Positions 47,216 through 58,905 of a stretch of DNA of 64,000 nt are shown piece by piece. This stretch comes from Romanomermis culicivorax (lineage: Eukaryota; Nematoda; Enoplea; Mermithida; Mermithidae). Location of the stretch: assembly GCA_963922205.1 (NCBI GenBank), contig CAWUHX010000322.1, positions 62,001 to 126,000 on the forward strand, in the 5' to 3' direction. The translations under genes were made by a program, and so were the position numbers. The notes beneath the pieces are model-generated. The model worked only from the letters and a program-made list of their open reading frames with translations. It was not told the DNA's origin and ran no database searches. Every line of letters begins with the position of its first letter. Position 1 is the first letter of the stretch.

Positions 47216-48703
47216 TTAGTACTCTAATAGTGGCTGATCCTCCTCGAAAAACCAAGTCAATTCAAGTTCATTGAATCTTTCAATGAACTCGTTCATGTTT
47301 TCATAGGGGCCCAACGCCTCCTTGGGTGGCAATGGCAGATTTGGAGGCTCCTGCCATGGCTCTTCATTGTCTCCTACTAGCTGAAAGCTGAATAAGGGTT
47401 TGACGTTGCTGTTGTCCTCCATTTCTATAACAAGACATGTTTCGTGGCCATATCGTTTTTCCTCAGTTTCAGTAGACAACAATGGGTCATCATAATCTAG
47501 CTCATTTACATTGATTTGATTCGACCTCCTAGGGGATCCACCAAAAGGTTTCTCCCTTGTCTGAAAAAATGTTTGCCCTATCCTATGAGCCTGCATGGTA
47601 GGCCTACTTTGAAACTTCTTACTATCTCGTCTCTGGCTGGCCCATTCATTCTGTCTTTTCGGGCAATGCTGGGGGATATGACCAAGGTTGCCACAAACGT
47701 AGCATTCTGGTGCTTTGCAATCAGCCGTCACATGACTGTCGCCTTTGCAATGTAAGCAACGCGGCTGATCGTTCTTTTTGCTATTTTTTTGTACAATTAG
47801 TTGATGCAAATCATGCAGCTCTTTGCGCAAATCGTCCATTTCCCTGTTATTGTTTGAAGAAACAATATTTTGATGAGGTATCACTTGTAGATCCTCCCGA
47901 AAGATCTGAGATTCAGCGTACCTAGCTGCTTTAGCTGCCTCTGTCAATGATGGGAAATCCCTGTATTTCAGTCCTTCATAGATGTTCGACTGAAGACCCC
48001 TTATAAAAATCGGTTTAAGGATTAGGTCCCTAGCATCTTCTCTCAATGTTGGGTATGCTGACCTAGCCATCGTTCTCAACTTATCTAGGTACTCCGTCAC
48101 ACTTTCTGTCCTTTTTTGCTTTCTGTCATAGATGAGCTGCTGGTGGACATCACTATCCCAACCTTCTGGGTACATTTCCTTTAACCCTGCAACTAGCCCA
48201 TCATATGTGTTTTGAATACCAGGATTCTTTCTTAACTCATGGAAAGATGCCAATGCACTTCCAATCAAATTAGATTCTAAAAATGCAACCTTGTATGCAT
48301 CATCAAAATCGCTTATTCCTTGCAGAGTCATGAACTGCTGCAATCTATCTACCCAATCGCTCAATGATTCTCCAAATGAACCTGAGAAGGGTACTAGCTG
48401 CCTAAATGCCATCATTGACCTGAACCTCATTAGGGAATTTCTGACCCCTAAATTATGAGTATCCTGACCCTGTTCAATTTTCAAACTCAACTGCTCTAGC
48501 CTATCTGCTAATGGAGCAGCAATATTTTTAAAAGCTTGCTTAACTGTCCATTCCAAAGCCTTTGCTTCTTCTATCATATCTCCAACCTTACTTCTTGTCT
48601 GCCTGGGGGTGCTTAATTCAAGCTTTGCCTGGTCAATTATGTTCCGAAATTCGTCTGAAACTGAAGACTGTCTACCTTTGGATAATGAATCCAGATTACC
48701 CAA
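47216..48703 (-). CDS. Gag polyprotein of the gypsy-type element
   Basis: A 495-residue open frame. The N-terminal half has a charged helical region, then a Retrotrans_gag-like capsid segment (LVPFSGSFGESLSDWVDRLQ and following). Two CCHC zinc knuckles lie toward the C-terminus (CLHCKGDSHVTADC and CYVCGNLGHIPQHC), as expected of nucleocapsid RNA binding. The frame as given starts at a TTG; no ATG lies between it and the upstream TGA at 48728-48730. The first in-frame ATG is near 48577, so the start is uncertain. After the TAA at 47216 the same frame stays open to 46889. Confidence 0.9.
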   Translation of the reverse strand: MGNLDSLSKGRQSSVSDEFRNIIDQAKLELSTPRQTRSKVGDMIEEAKALEWTVKQAFKNIAAPLADRLEQLSLKIEQGQDTHNLGVRNSLMRFRSMMAFRQLVPFSGSFGESLSDWVDRLQQFMTLQGISDFDDAYKVAFLESNLIGSALASFHELRKNPGIQNTYDGLVAGLKEMYPEGWDSDVHQQLIYDRKQKRTESVTEYLDKLRTMARSAYPTLREDARDLILKPIFIRGLQSNIYEGLKYRDFPSLTEAAKAARYAESQIFREDLQVIPHQNIVSSNNNREMDDLRKELHDLHQLIVQKNSKKNDQPRCLHCKGDSHVTADCKAPECYVCGNLGHIPQHCPKRQNEWASQRRDSKKFQSRPTMQAHRIGQTFFQTREKPFGGSPRRSNQINVNELDYDDPLLSTETEEKRYGHETCLVIEMEDNSNVKPLFSFQLVGDNEEPWQEPPNLPLPPKEALGPYENMNEFIERFNELELTWFFEEDQPLLEY

Positions 48704-49181
48704 AACTTGAAAAGACTTATTAACAACTCAGAAGTGCTTAACTCAAGCTTACTTCGACTTACGTATCTGTTTTCCAACAAATCTGACCACTACCTTCTAG
48801 TCAAATGAGCATACACTTGCTCAAATCTGTCTACCGAGTACTGTCCGTAAGTGAGACTTATCACTTGACTTTGACTCAAGAGCACACAAAGGCTCAAATC
48901 TATCTGATGAGTACAGTGTTGAGTGACTAACTTAACCCACCAGGTAACTAACCCTTTTCATTGTGAGAAGTTCCCTAAAGCCACTTAATCTAACTTCTGA
49001 CTAACTGTCCTTTTTTCTTGAACACCTGCAATCAGACTTTTGTCTCAGACCCTTTGGTCAATGATCAACGCCAAGCTTCATCAACCTTTGAACTTAATCT
49101 ACCCTTTCAGACACTCTGGTCCGAAAAACAATCTGACTTTCCGACTTCGGAATTCCTTCCTTTCCTTTCTTCCTTTCCTTT

Positions 49182-49197
49182 CCCAGACAACCCCCCA
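49182..49197 (-). other. Primer-binding site, tRNA-Pro-like
   Basis: In element sense TGGGGGGTTGTCTGGG begins four bases after the 5' LTR. The TGG start fits a tRNA 3' CCA. It resembles the classical tRNA-Pro primer site with three differences in 16. Confirmation needs comparison with the host tRNA-Pro 3' end. Confidence 0.6.
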
Positions 49198-49201
49198 AAT
49201 T

Positions 49202-49608
49202 TCTCACGGCCCAAGTGCAGAATGTGACTCGGGTTCTTGTTCCAAGGTGAAACTAAGGCTAGCAAGTTTACTAACTTACTTTACTGGTGGCAAATACAAT
49301 ATGGACTAAACACTGACTGCTCACATAAGAAGATACACAGCTTATATACATATCAAAAGTGGGTTAAACTTCACGGATGAATAATATGAATCAAACTAAG
49401 CATAAAAAAATGTACATAGATACTGTAGTCCTAAACTGGATACGAGAATACAAAATACGGTAGGAAAGGGCGTTACAGAAATGTACAATTCAGGGTGTAA
49501 AACTGATTAAAAGAAGCGTAGTAGAAAGATACGATTCAAAACGATTCATCAATGTCAAATAATAATATCAACAGTGTTTATTGTAATGTATACAGGGCTT
49601 CCCTGACA
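49202..49608 (-). repeat. 5' LTR of the gypsy-type element
   Basis: Same 407 bp as the 3' LTR, starting TGTCAGGG in element sense and ending CCGTGAGA (one change from CCGTGACA). It is followed at once by the primer-binding region. Confidence 0.95.
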
Positions 49609-49612
49609 ATAG

Positions 49613-50450
49613 AAGCTGTTGGAGCAGTATCACTCCTGGTATGCACAACAAATTATTTTTTTATCTATATGTATGATATGTGTAAACTGGATTTTGGTAG
49701 TGAATTGGTTTTTTTTGCAGATGATGTCGACATTTTTAACCTCATTCAACTCAACGGTTTTGTAATCTGACCTAAACAAAATTGACCTATGTATAAGGAA
49801 AATAGATTGAATATTGTGTTGTATTGTGCTGCATGTTGGTAAAAACAATCCGTGTGTAAATTACTATCTTGAAGATGGTAATTTCTACAGACCATGGGTG
49901 CAATGCAGAATTTTCTAAAAGGCATAGTTTTAATAATTAGATCAAAAAAGTGTTCATGGCTGAAAACTTGTGAATCCCAAGTTAAATTTTTAGAGTGACA
50001 GTGTGGCTCGAAAGTAGGCAGCTTTAAAGTTGGAAATTCTGCAAAAAAGTAGGGTCCACAAAAAATCTCATTGCCCCTGCAATTTTGAGAGTTGGATAAA
50101 AAATTTTGCGGAAGTTAATTTCGGAATTTGGACTACATTTACATAGATTTGATTAAAGTCTGAAATGCTCGAGCGGGGACTTCAGAACCACTTGGTGTGG
50201 AATGACCCTAGACCAATATTAGAATATGAGACAGTAGTTTGGAATCCTTATCTCAAGCAAAATATTTTTTGAGAAAATTCAGGGGAGACTCACTAAGAAA
50301 ATACGAGGTTAGGAACCTGGGTTTAAAGCGATTAGACTTATTACGGCTTCGTTTCGATCTCAGCATGGTTTGTAATATTATTTGTTTGAAAGTTTTGCCA
50401 AATGGACGACTTTTTCTTTGTCATTCATAATTCTAACTAAACTATACTCT
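49613..50450. other. No feature recognised
   Basis: Ordinary AT-rich sequence between the LTR element and the composite transposon. No exon-like conservation or repeat ends noted. Confidence 0.4.
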
Positions 50451-50666
50451 GAGGACTTAGAGCCAGAAAGCTCTATCTGCAAAAAACGCATTTTGAGAAA
50501 AATGAAGATGAATGCAAAACCTTTGTGAAAAATTCAGTATTCAAGGTATCAACTTGAAATTTTGACATAATAACATACATTAAGTGACTAACAAATCATG
50601 CATGTGACACGTAATGGGTAAATGCATTGCCATTGGAACCATCACCAAACACTGTTTTAAAAATAA

Positions 50667-50737
50667 TGCTCGACTGGGATGCGAACCCTGGTCTCTGTGA
50701 CTATAGTGCAGCGTTCTTCCGATTGAACTACCGAGCC
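50667..50737 (-). tRNA. tRNA-like cassette 1 (pseudogene or SINE head)
   Basis: Minus strand: GGCTCGG acceptor side, A box TAGTTCAATCGG, anticodon-arm region CTGCACTATAGTCACAG, B box GGGTTCGCATCC, then TCGAGCA. The acceptor nearly pairs, the anticodon stem has mismatches, and a loop reading would give ATA. More likely a tRNA-derived repeat than a working tRNA. Confidence 0.5.
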
Positions 50738-50937
50738 AGTGTTGCAATTGTTATGAAGGGGTGATGTACGGTCCTGCAACATGTGACATTCCACCCCTTG
50801 AAAGAAGGACGACCTCGTCCATTGAAGATGCAGGTTCTGCGGCCCACCAATGTGGGACCAATCCAAGCCTCACCATGACACATAATGGGTAAACGCATTG
50901 CCATCATAACCATCGCCAAACACTGTTCGAAAAATAA

Positions 50938-51008
50938 TGCTCGACCGGGATTCGAACCTGGGTCTCTGTGACTATAGTGCAGCGTTCTTCCGATTGAACT
51001 ACCGAGCC
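50938..51008 (-). tRNA. tRNA-like cassette 2 with perfect B box
   Basis: Second copy of the same sequence inside a roughly 200-bp direct duplication (50590-50780 and 50875-51060). The A box TAGTTCAATCGG is intact and the B box GGTTCGAATCC is perfect, so polymerase III recognition is plausible. The anticodon arm is the same mismatched one as in cassette 1. Confidence 0.5.
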
Positions 51009-51360
51009 AGTGTTGCGATTGTTACGAAGGGGTGATGTACAGTCCTGCCACACGTGACACATGTATGATCAATGTATAGCTGTTCCTTTCTAACTTATTG
51101 CAGATAGAGTTTTCTGGCACAATGCTTCATCATGTAAATTTGCACGTAGCATCATCTTTAGAAACAAGTACTTGTACATCCTTTACTTTACACTATCAAA
51201 TTTTTGTGAAAAGACAAATAATTTTCATCAAATACAGTACCTGCACTATGATAAGAATCAATATGACAAGATTCATTATATTATGACAAGAAGCATCGAG
51301 ATAATTGAGGTTTTCAAATGATAAACTGAAAAAAGACTGGGCAAATGGAGCATTGAACTA

Positions 51361-51611
51361 CTATAATCTGTTTTTCTTGAAATGCTTCTTAATAATGAAA
51401 GTGGGAAGCAAGTAGTATTTCAGATTTTCAGGATTTTCTGATAAACAATATATCATATAAGACTGAAAATTCGTGAGCATACTGACCTAACCTTTAACAA
51501 TTTTTCGAGTCAAAAATTTTACAGTAAGAGCTGTGTGTAAACGATTTTGACGACAGTACTGATTTGTGTCACTTTTCTATTTGGAAGCATTTTATAAAAA
51601 ACAGACTATAG
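51361..51611. mobile_element. MITE family F, well-kept copy (251 bp)
   Basis: Ends CTATAATCTGTTTTTCTTGA and AAAAAACAGACTATAG are inverted. The interior is collinear in reverse with 61246-61495. Confidence 0.65.
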
Positions 51612-51648
51612 CTTCATTCATCGTCATCATCAAAATCACTGTTGTTGA

Positions 51649-52359
51649 CACCTGGGGCCGTATTCATAAAAAGGCTAAAGTCTATAGACCAGTCTATAGA
51701 CTAAAGTCGGGAAAAACGGTATTCCTAAAAAGTCCAAAGTCTAAAAGTCAGTCTAAATCGGTCGACTTTTAGACCAACACATTACCCTGCTACCCTAGCG
51801 GGCTAAACGTATAAATTTTTTTTCATTGAAATGGCTGCCTTTTTTAAAATATGGGTGTTGAATATCGGAGGATGTTCAGGTGGAAAAGAATTTTTCGAGA
51901 TGTACGGTATGCTTTTTTTCGTTTTGATCGTTAAGATATATTGAACAGTACTGGATTGATTGGTGGAGATATTGAAAGTCCGGCTAAGAAAAATTGAGCC
52001 ATTTCTGTGATTGTTCAAGTTTGTATTGCTATACGGTACTATTCTTGTGGGACATTTCAAATGATAATCGGTGACAGATAATATTAGTCAACAAACAGCA
52101 CGTCGAAATATTCATTAAGTTACTGCTGCGATTTTATTTCATTTGCCCCAGTATATCAGTTTTCCAAATGGAGATCAAAGTCAAAAAGATTTAACTCAAA
52201 AGCTGGTTTTCCTGGTAGGCATTCATGTTTTTCCCTAGAACTTTGGAATATGGAAGGAAGGAATTGCAACGATTATTGCTTCCTCTGTAAATCTTGATCT
52301 TACGCTCATTATGCTGATCAGGGACCAATGAGATATTAATACGGCCCCTGGCTCAGGTG
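51649..52359. mobile_element. Inverted-repeat element with CACCTG...GGGGCCGTATT ends
   Basis: The left end is CACCTGGGGCCGTATTCATA. The right end, reverse complemented, is CACCTGAGCCAGGGGCCGTA. The first 130 bp contain repeated ctatagac and aagtcta motifs. No transposase recognised. It overlaps a 114-residue open frame on the minus strand (52579-52235) that I cannot identify and do not call as a gene. Confidence 0.4.
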
Positions 52360-53137
52360 CGACGTTGTGAACAGCACGGCTTGAAGGCAAGTTTTTGAAA
52401 AACTGGTGGAATGTTGATGGGATAAGACTTGGCTGGCTTTCTGTGCTCTTGCACATTGACAACAGGTCGTTCTTTTTGGCCGAGCTAATTGGCAATAACT
52501 TCAAATACGCCTGTTTTAATTTGGCTTGACCTATTACTACTGGGCAGCCCAATGCATTACTGCGAATGTCAATGTACAATTTAATAACACTTCAGTTATG
52601 TACAATTTAATAAAATTTCAGTTTTGCCATAAAGCTCTAGCTGGCAGATAGTGTACTGAACTCTAAATTTTTTTTGCTAAAAAACGCTATCTGAGTCTGT
52701 CTGCAGATAAAGCAATATGGCATGACACAAATAGGTCATTCACAGAAAAAAAGAACAGTGAATACATCATCATACAAGATGGGAACGTAGATAGCGCCTT
52801 CTGGCATTGTTAGGATACGATTTCAACGATATAGTGGCATTGTCAACTCAAAATCAGCAAAAATGCAAATAGAGCTTTCTGCCTCTAAGCCCTCGACTAT
52901 TAATTTTGAAATGATCGATGCAGTTAGGTCGCAGCCAAACTTTTATTTAAAATTATGGAAAGCCCGTTGACTTTAATCAATAAAATTTTCTTTCGTGGTA
53001 CAGGGTTCTTGATTGTCACTGTTTTCAATTATTTCAAGATTATCGAATTTGATTTCCTGATCTTTAGTAAGATTACGTTTGCCGAAACTCCAACCACTGC
53101 GTCGCTCATTTCCAAATGAATGGAGTAAAGTCGTTCG

Positions 53138-53307
53138 AATTGGGATATTGTAAGTATCGCCATGATCTGTTAAAATATCAACTTTTTAGTCGGGTAGTCC
53201 GGGTTTGGAATTCTCCTGATGAAAGTACTGTAAATGCTAGTGGTGCAAAAAAAATTTTTAATGCATTAAGTGGTAAATCTGATATATTTCTTCGAGCTGT
53301 AACTTAA
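53138..53307 (+). mobile_element. 5'-truncated LINE (non-LTR retrotransposon) 3' end
   Basis: Encodes YRHDLLKYQLFSRVVRVWNS and then KKIFNALSG, the classic C-terminal end of LINE ORF2 proteins (R..ff..RvV..WN.LP....Fk..L). Stop TAA at 53305-53307. It is followed by about 70 bp of UTR and then the ATT microsatellite, which is likely its tail. Confidence 0.65.
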
Positions 53308-53379
53308 TTCGTTAATTTCATTAACTGTCACGCCTTTCACATATATGTATTCATTAGACGTATTATTTTCGATCTAATA

Positions 53380-53697
<318 letters not shown>

Positions 53698-55479
53698 AAT
53701 TACGCATTTTTGATTTGACTCACATGGATTCATCTACTTTGATAAACGGTCACTGATAGTTGATCTGACGAGGCGTCGTGTGATAATTCACCAGAATAAA
53801 GAAACCTAATGGCACTTTCTAATCACATTTCGCTGAACGTATCAAACAACATTCCTTGTATCTGGCGCAAAGTAAATTTTACTCATGACTAACTTATAAA
53901 CATTTACAATATGACAGAGCAGAATGGAATACAATGCTACGATCTATTCATACAATAATCGAGTGCAATCAAGACAATAACTGTAAATCAAGAACAGTTC
54001 AACGTTTCTTGTCGGTTTTGATCAATTTACGGTCCGAAAACTTTGGTCAGAGCGAGCAAGACTGCATAAATGATGCCGTTAGCGAAACAAAAAGCCTGAA
54101 AAAGGTAATATTGCCAAACATTTCCGTCACAGGTGTTTACACAGCTCACGAAACTTTGTTCAACGGTGTAAAAAATTGAATTTCATCAGATCAACGAATA
54201 TAAAATTGAACTAGTTATTGGTACTATCTTTTTTAATCTTTTTTATGACAAAGGGAACAATGCCTTCAAAATGGTTTACATAGAGCTTGTAGTGTAGTAT
54301 ACCTTCTGAGAACATTTTTCAAGAGAGGCAGATTTCCTTAAACGAAACTTGGAACGCAGAGAAATGCTTTTGCAGATGATAAAAAACCTACAATGGACGT
54401 ATAGTAATGATTTTTTTGTTCTACCTATTAGTACCAGTGAACAAACCGACCGGCCTAAAACCGCTTGTACCTTCAAACGTGTTATTCCGACTTGTGATTG
54501 TTAGAAAAACTCCACCCACGGAGTCTGACAATACATTTACATTTCTGCAGGGAGTCAGTCAACAGAGGACGTGGGCGGAAATTTTTCTCCTTGATAATGA
54601 AAAGAACGTCATTTGTCATCCAAGCAACATATTCTTCTTCGTCAAAAATCAAATGTGTGAAACTGTTTTCTTATCCGCAATTTTTAATGTTCTTTGGAAT
54701 CAAGCATGCTTTAATTGGGAAAACGTGTTACCACTGCATCATTTTCATTCCTATGAAGACTTTTCTGTTCTTATCTGCTACTGATTTTCCTTCATCGTCT
54801 TCTGGATCATTGCTGGGGGTCGAATGTGCCGGGGTCAGTAAGAATCTGCTGAGGGTCAATAAAATCTGCAGGGGTCAATACATCCCTATCCCCCATGTGC
54901 ATGTACGAGTCTGACCCCCAGCAGATATTGGCTGCTATGCTAGCAGTTCCACTCCTACTTACTGCTGCTGCAGCCCTTCTATTGAAGCGCTCATTGTTCG
55001 ACCAGTCACCGTAATGAACCGTGGCGTATGTTTCCACACCACCGGCCACAAACCACATGACCATGAGCAGAAAATAAATAACGTACGCCTTAAAAATGCA
55101 GCGAAATGTTGTGTCACACATCAACCGTGATCAAGATTTCATCACCAATTTGCCACATGGGCAATCCCAGCAAAGTTTGCCGCGATTGCATCCAAAGCCG
55201 ATCGATATCAAAAAGAGCAAAGCGAAAAATAGCGAGATGGTGCACGTTATGATTGTGAATTCTTCGCCCTTAAGCAACAACGGTGCATTATCGTTGTGCG
55301 GCGACAAGATCAAGCAATAGACGATGATGGTGAAAATCTAGAAAATATAAATCTAAATCACTCGACACTATATCATTCTTGAAAAAGAAAGTAGATCGAA
55401 CTTCGGCACGAAAAGAAAATTAACATATTGTAGCTGAAACATGATAGAGTATATTTCACCTGTTACAGCAATACATTTC

Positions 55480-55665
55480 ATCCGTTACAGTAATCGTCAT
55501 TCATTACATCAAGCCTTCAAGACAGAACTTTTTAGTCGAAAAATTATTGAAAGTTATTTGAGAACGCTCACAAATTTTCAGTGATTTGGCAGAAAATCGT
55601 GAAAAATTCGAAATATTACTTTGACTGTTATTACGTACAAGCATTTCAAGAAAAACATTGTTATT
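55480..55665. repeat. MITE family F, partial copy
   Basis: Contains gaaaaattattgaaagtt, gctcacaaattttcagtg and cagaaaatcgtgaaaa, collinear with 61246-61495, and ends in aagcatttcaag. The ends are worn. Confidence 0.4.
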
Positions 55666-55983
55666 TCCTATTCTCTGAATTCTGATTTTTTTCTTTTAAA
55701 TTTGAATTAGTCTTTTAATACAACGGAGAAGATATTATTTATAATTCTACGACTCCAAATTACAGGGAACTCCTCCATCTATGTTCCTGAATCATTTGAA
55801 TCCAGAGAGTAGATGACAAACCGTAATCGTGAGGCAAGTGTCCTGGCACATTTTTGCCATACTCGATTCATTCTGAAATGATCGATGCAGAAAAAACGCA
55901 GCCAAACTTTTATTTATAATTATGGAAGGCTCGTTGGCTTTAATCAATAAAAATTTTTTTCATGATGCAGGGTTCTTAGGGTC

Positions 55984-56165
55984 TGTAACGGTTCTCGCAC
56001 ACTGGGTGATAGCTTCTTTACTACCGACTGCGCCCTGCATCGCCTGTTGCGACTGCAGCAGTGCCCGTCACAAAGTGCAGGTCTGGGCCAGTGACTTGGA
56101 TGAGCAACATCAAGTCTACGGGTTCAGAGGGAAATGCACGATGGCATTTTTTGCGCATCGTCACA
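55984..56165. mobile_element. 182-bp solo-LTR-like insertion
   Basis: Starts TGTAACGG and ends CGTCACA, with a 4-bp direct repeat GGTC on both sides (55980-55983 and 56166-56169). The equivalent place in paralogue A (near 53008) has no such sequence. TG...CA ends, a 4-bp duplication and GC-richer content fit a solo LTR or a TRIM element. Confidence 0.55.
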
Positions 56166-56416
56166 GGTCACTCTTTTCGATCATTTCAAGATGATCAAAA
56201 TTGATTTCCTGATCTCTAGTAACACTGCGTTTGCCGAAACCCCAACCGCTGCACTGATAATTTGAAAATGAATGGTGTATAATCGTGAATGCAATATTCA
56301 GTAACAAGGTCAGCTCTCTACACACATTCAAGACTGTGAAATTCATTGTATTTATAAAGAATCATGCTTCAAATCGTGAATATCTTCAATATAGGTAAAT
56401 ATGATGAGTTTGTCAG

Positions 56417-56515
56417 TTTTTCTCGGAATGATTACGGAAAGCGCGCTATTTCAAAGTTTTGAAGTTTTTTCTCGGAATGATTACGGAAAGCGCGCTATTT
56501 CAAAGTTTTGAAGTT
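56417..56515. repeat. Tandem duplication of about 50 bp
   Basis: Two identical consecutive copies of a unit containing tctcggaatgattacggaaa and gcgcgctatttcaaagtttt. Confidence 0.85.
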
Positions 56516-57329
56516 TTCTGCTAAATCTCATCCTTATATGAAGCAGCCAACTCAACTATTCCCTAAAAACATGGGTAAAAAATTGTACAGTAGTTAAAGC
56601 TCTGTATAATCGATTCTGAAGACATTGATTTTCTCACTTTTTAATTTACAAGCACTGTACTCCCCGAACTTACTATTGACAGCCATTTTAGCAGTCCTTG
56701 AATCGAGTAGCAGTAAGACGGAGTTGGTGCGCAAATTTCACGCCTTTCGGCTTCCATGCTGTTAATCATATCAATTTTCTCAAATGATCAACAAAGAATT
56801 TCGCAAAAAATGATTTTGTGACTGCTTGTGTTTGACTGACGCCTATAAACATCTAACAACGCCAAAAATGTTTGTGCTCTTGAAAACCGAAAACTGGTTT
56901 TGCACGCACGTTTGTGGAACCGGTCGAGATTTTATTTGATTTCTCACTCCTCGTTCTATCATGCCCGGATCAGTGCCATCATCATTGCCAAAAAATTTAC
57001 GATCGCTTGCGTATTACTGTTCATCCACTTTGTGATAGAAAAATTAAAATGTGGTCCTTCGGCAATTCTCGTATCATCAAAAAAACTTATTTTCTTCAAT
57101 AGTCTAACAACTCAATTTTTCACCTATTTTTTGCAAAGTCACTGTTTGATTTTAGCCGGCTCGAAAAAAAGGCCAAAGGGTATGATGACATTACTTCTTA
57201 TGTCATTGATACGTCACTTTTTTGAATGCGGCCATTTCGATAAATCATCCAAGTATTAAGTTTTTTACTCTACAAAAAGGAGAATCAGTATTAAAAAATG
57301 TATCCCACACGAGGAAATAGCTGTACATG

Positions 57330-57438
57330 CACGAAAACGATAGTCTTCTGACTTTCTGCATCGAAAACGGGAAAATGCGGGTAAACGACAATGGTCCGAA
57401 TATCAGAGCGATTAGGTAGCAAAACGCCTGAGTAAAAA
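57330..57438 (-). pseudogene. Possible third MARVEL-like exon fragment
   Basis: After tttttactcag on the minus strand the frame reads AFCYLIALIFGPLSFTRIFP, hydrophobic and placed like the start of the main exons of A and B, ending at caaa/gtcaga-type sequence. Weak; could be chance. Confidence 0.2.
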
Positions 57439-58781
57439 CGAGCTTCTCGAGCTCATAAAACGAGGTATGGAACTATATTCCATCCATTTTGAAATGATCG
57501 ATGCAGCGAGGTCGATCGTTGCAGCGAGATTTTAGACAGTAGCAAAATATCTGCGATTCGACGTTTCAGTATAAACTTTCTGCAGCTTCCATATTTCATT
57601 TTAGAAAGAATTGTAAGGAAAATTTATTTTATTGTCGTATTATTTATTTTTTGCAGTAATTTTGGTTATATTGTAGTTTTATTGTAGTTATTGATGCTTA
57701 TTGTAGCCAAGATTTTAATCATGGCAGCACTTTGAATTATACATCACAGTTGGACGAAACTTAATCTGACGTCGACGAAATTTCAGAAAATTTGCGATAT
57801 TTGCTGACTCAAATTCGTTATTGGTACATTTATTGCAGCTGACGCTCATCGTCTGTAATGGTATATCATGAATTTCGTAAAAAGTTATGGCGGCGTATGT
57901 TTTCAACTGCCGGCCGCGAACCACATCATAATAGCCACAGTGTTGAACATGGCTACCTGATGGAAGGAAACATTTTCTCTTAGAGGTGCAAAGTTATTTT
58001 GAAGGCAGAAAACATTGATCATTTGGTATGGGCAAGCGCAGTCGTAGCAAAAACTTCTGTCCAATTCGAAAGCGCGGATCGTCATGTAAATAAGGCACAG
58101 TAAAATGGTCACCACGCACGTGATAGCCGTGAATTCTCCGCCTCTGATCAGTAGATAATCGTAGGAATCTCCGTGCTCGGCGACGATCAAGTTCATGACG
58201 GTACAAACCAAAACCTGAAAGAACAAAATAAGTCACAAGTTGGCTGAAAGTGCTATGCTGTGTAAATGAACCATATCCGTCATAGTGGCTTCGGTAACCT
58301 GAGTTGTTTTATACCTACCATTTTTTTGTTCGCCGTTCTTTCCTCTAAAATTTGCATAAAAGTTTAACGAAGTTCAGTTATAGCCTTCTTTTATAAAATG
58401 CTTAAATCGGAAATTCCTACATATCCTACATGGAGGTTTAGTTGAAATTCGTGGAAATTTGTGATAGTGATTTCCATTTTTTGCATTTCATCAAGAATAC
58501 AGACTATAAACCAAATGTCTGAAACCACATGTAAAAATACATTTCTATAGAATCCCCTGATGTCAGGAAAGTTTTTTATGTCATTAATCAGATATTGCAT
58601 CATTTTCGCTTTGTAACGTTTTCACGGTTCGCCAAAATGTTACTCCGAAAGTGATGATGAAAATTCAAACTGCAGATTGAATTTTTTCTAATTAACATTG
58701 GTTTATTTACAACGACCTTTTAGCATTAGGCATCTTCATACTGGTCATGCAAACTCACCATTACTGACAGTACTTGAATAA

Positions 58782-58905
58782 AGGCCTGTTCAGAAGTGAA
58801 AAATCCTAGGATTTTTGTCGCCGACAATCAGCGACCGTCGCCGACTGTCGCCGATTTCTAGGATTCAATTGGAGACAATCGACGACTGCACTTCTGAATT
58901 GGGCC
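58782..58905. mobile_element. 124-bp MITE
   Basis: Ends GGCCTGTTCAGAAGTG and CACTTCTGAATTGGGCC are inverted. The interior has repeated gtcgccga motifs and inverted cctaggatt / tctaggatt. A shortened copy lies at 59279-59353. Confidence 0.55.

Larger units (their letters stand above)
40587..49608 (-). mobile_element. Ty3/gypsy-type LTR retrotransposon with internal envelope-like gene
   Basis: Bounded by two 407-bp LTRs that differ at 7 positions, with the 4-bp target duplication ATAG at 40583-40586 and 49609-49612. Order on the minus strand: 5' LTR, primer site, gag, envelope-like glycoprotein, protease, RT, RNase H, integrase, 3' LTR. The RT, then RNase H, then integrase order with a GPY/F-like integrase tail fits Ty3/gypsy. 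The copy is broken by stops and frame changes, described per gene. LTR similarity indicates a fairly recent insertion. Confidence 0.93.
50451..52894. mobile_element. Composite DNA transposon with approximately 40-bp inverted ends
   Basis: The left end reads GAGGACTTAGAGCCAGAAAG then CTCTATCTGCAAAAAACGC. The right end is its reverse complement with changes (gcaaatagagctttctgcct then ctaagccctc). In between lie two tRNA-like cassettes, a family F MITE and an inverted-repeat element. The target duplication is not clear. Confidence 0.5.
56161..58214 (-). pseudogene. MARVEL-like four-pass membrane protein, paralogue B (interrupted)
   Basis: The main exon starts at 58214 (acceptor ttctttcag) and reads VCTVMNLIVAEHGDSYDYLL, GGEFTAITCVVTILLCLIYM, then a Cys loop (SFCYDCACPYQM) and FNTVAIMMWFAAGS. 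It closes with TGA at 57903 just where paralogue A reads AGGVETYA. The continuation (LKTYAAITFYEIHDI) is in another frame, so one indel breaks it. The last exon 56248-56161 reads GWGFGKRSVTRDQEINFDHL, and its stop TGA lies inside the 182-bp solo-LTR-like insertion. Exons A and B begin at the same residue and share motifs, so they are tandem duplicates. Confidence 0.5.

Noticed and set aside
52235-52579. 114-codon minus-strand open frame
   Set aside because: Crosses the end of an inverted-repeat element at 52359; may contain a transposon remnant, but I could not identify a domain.
54407-54914. Two overlapping plus-strand open frames of 125 and 138 codons
   Set aside because: The longer one runs into a repeat with the ccatgtgcatgta end; different frames overlap and neither resembles a protein.
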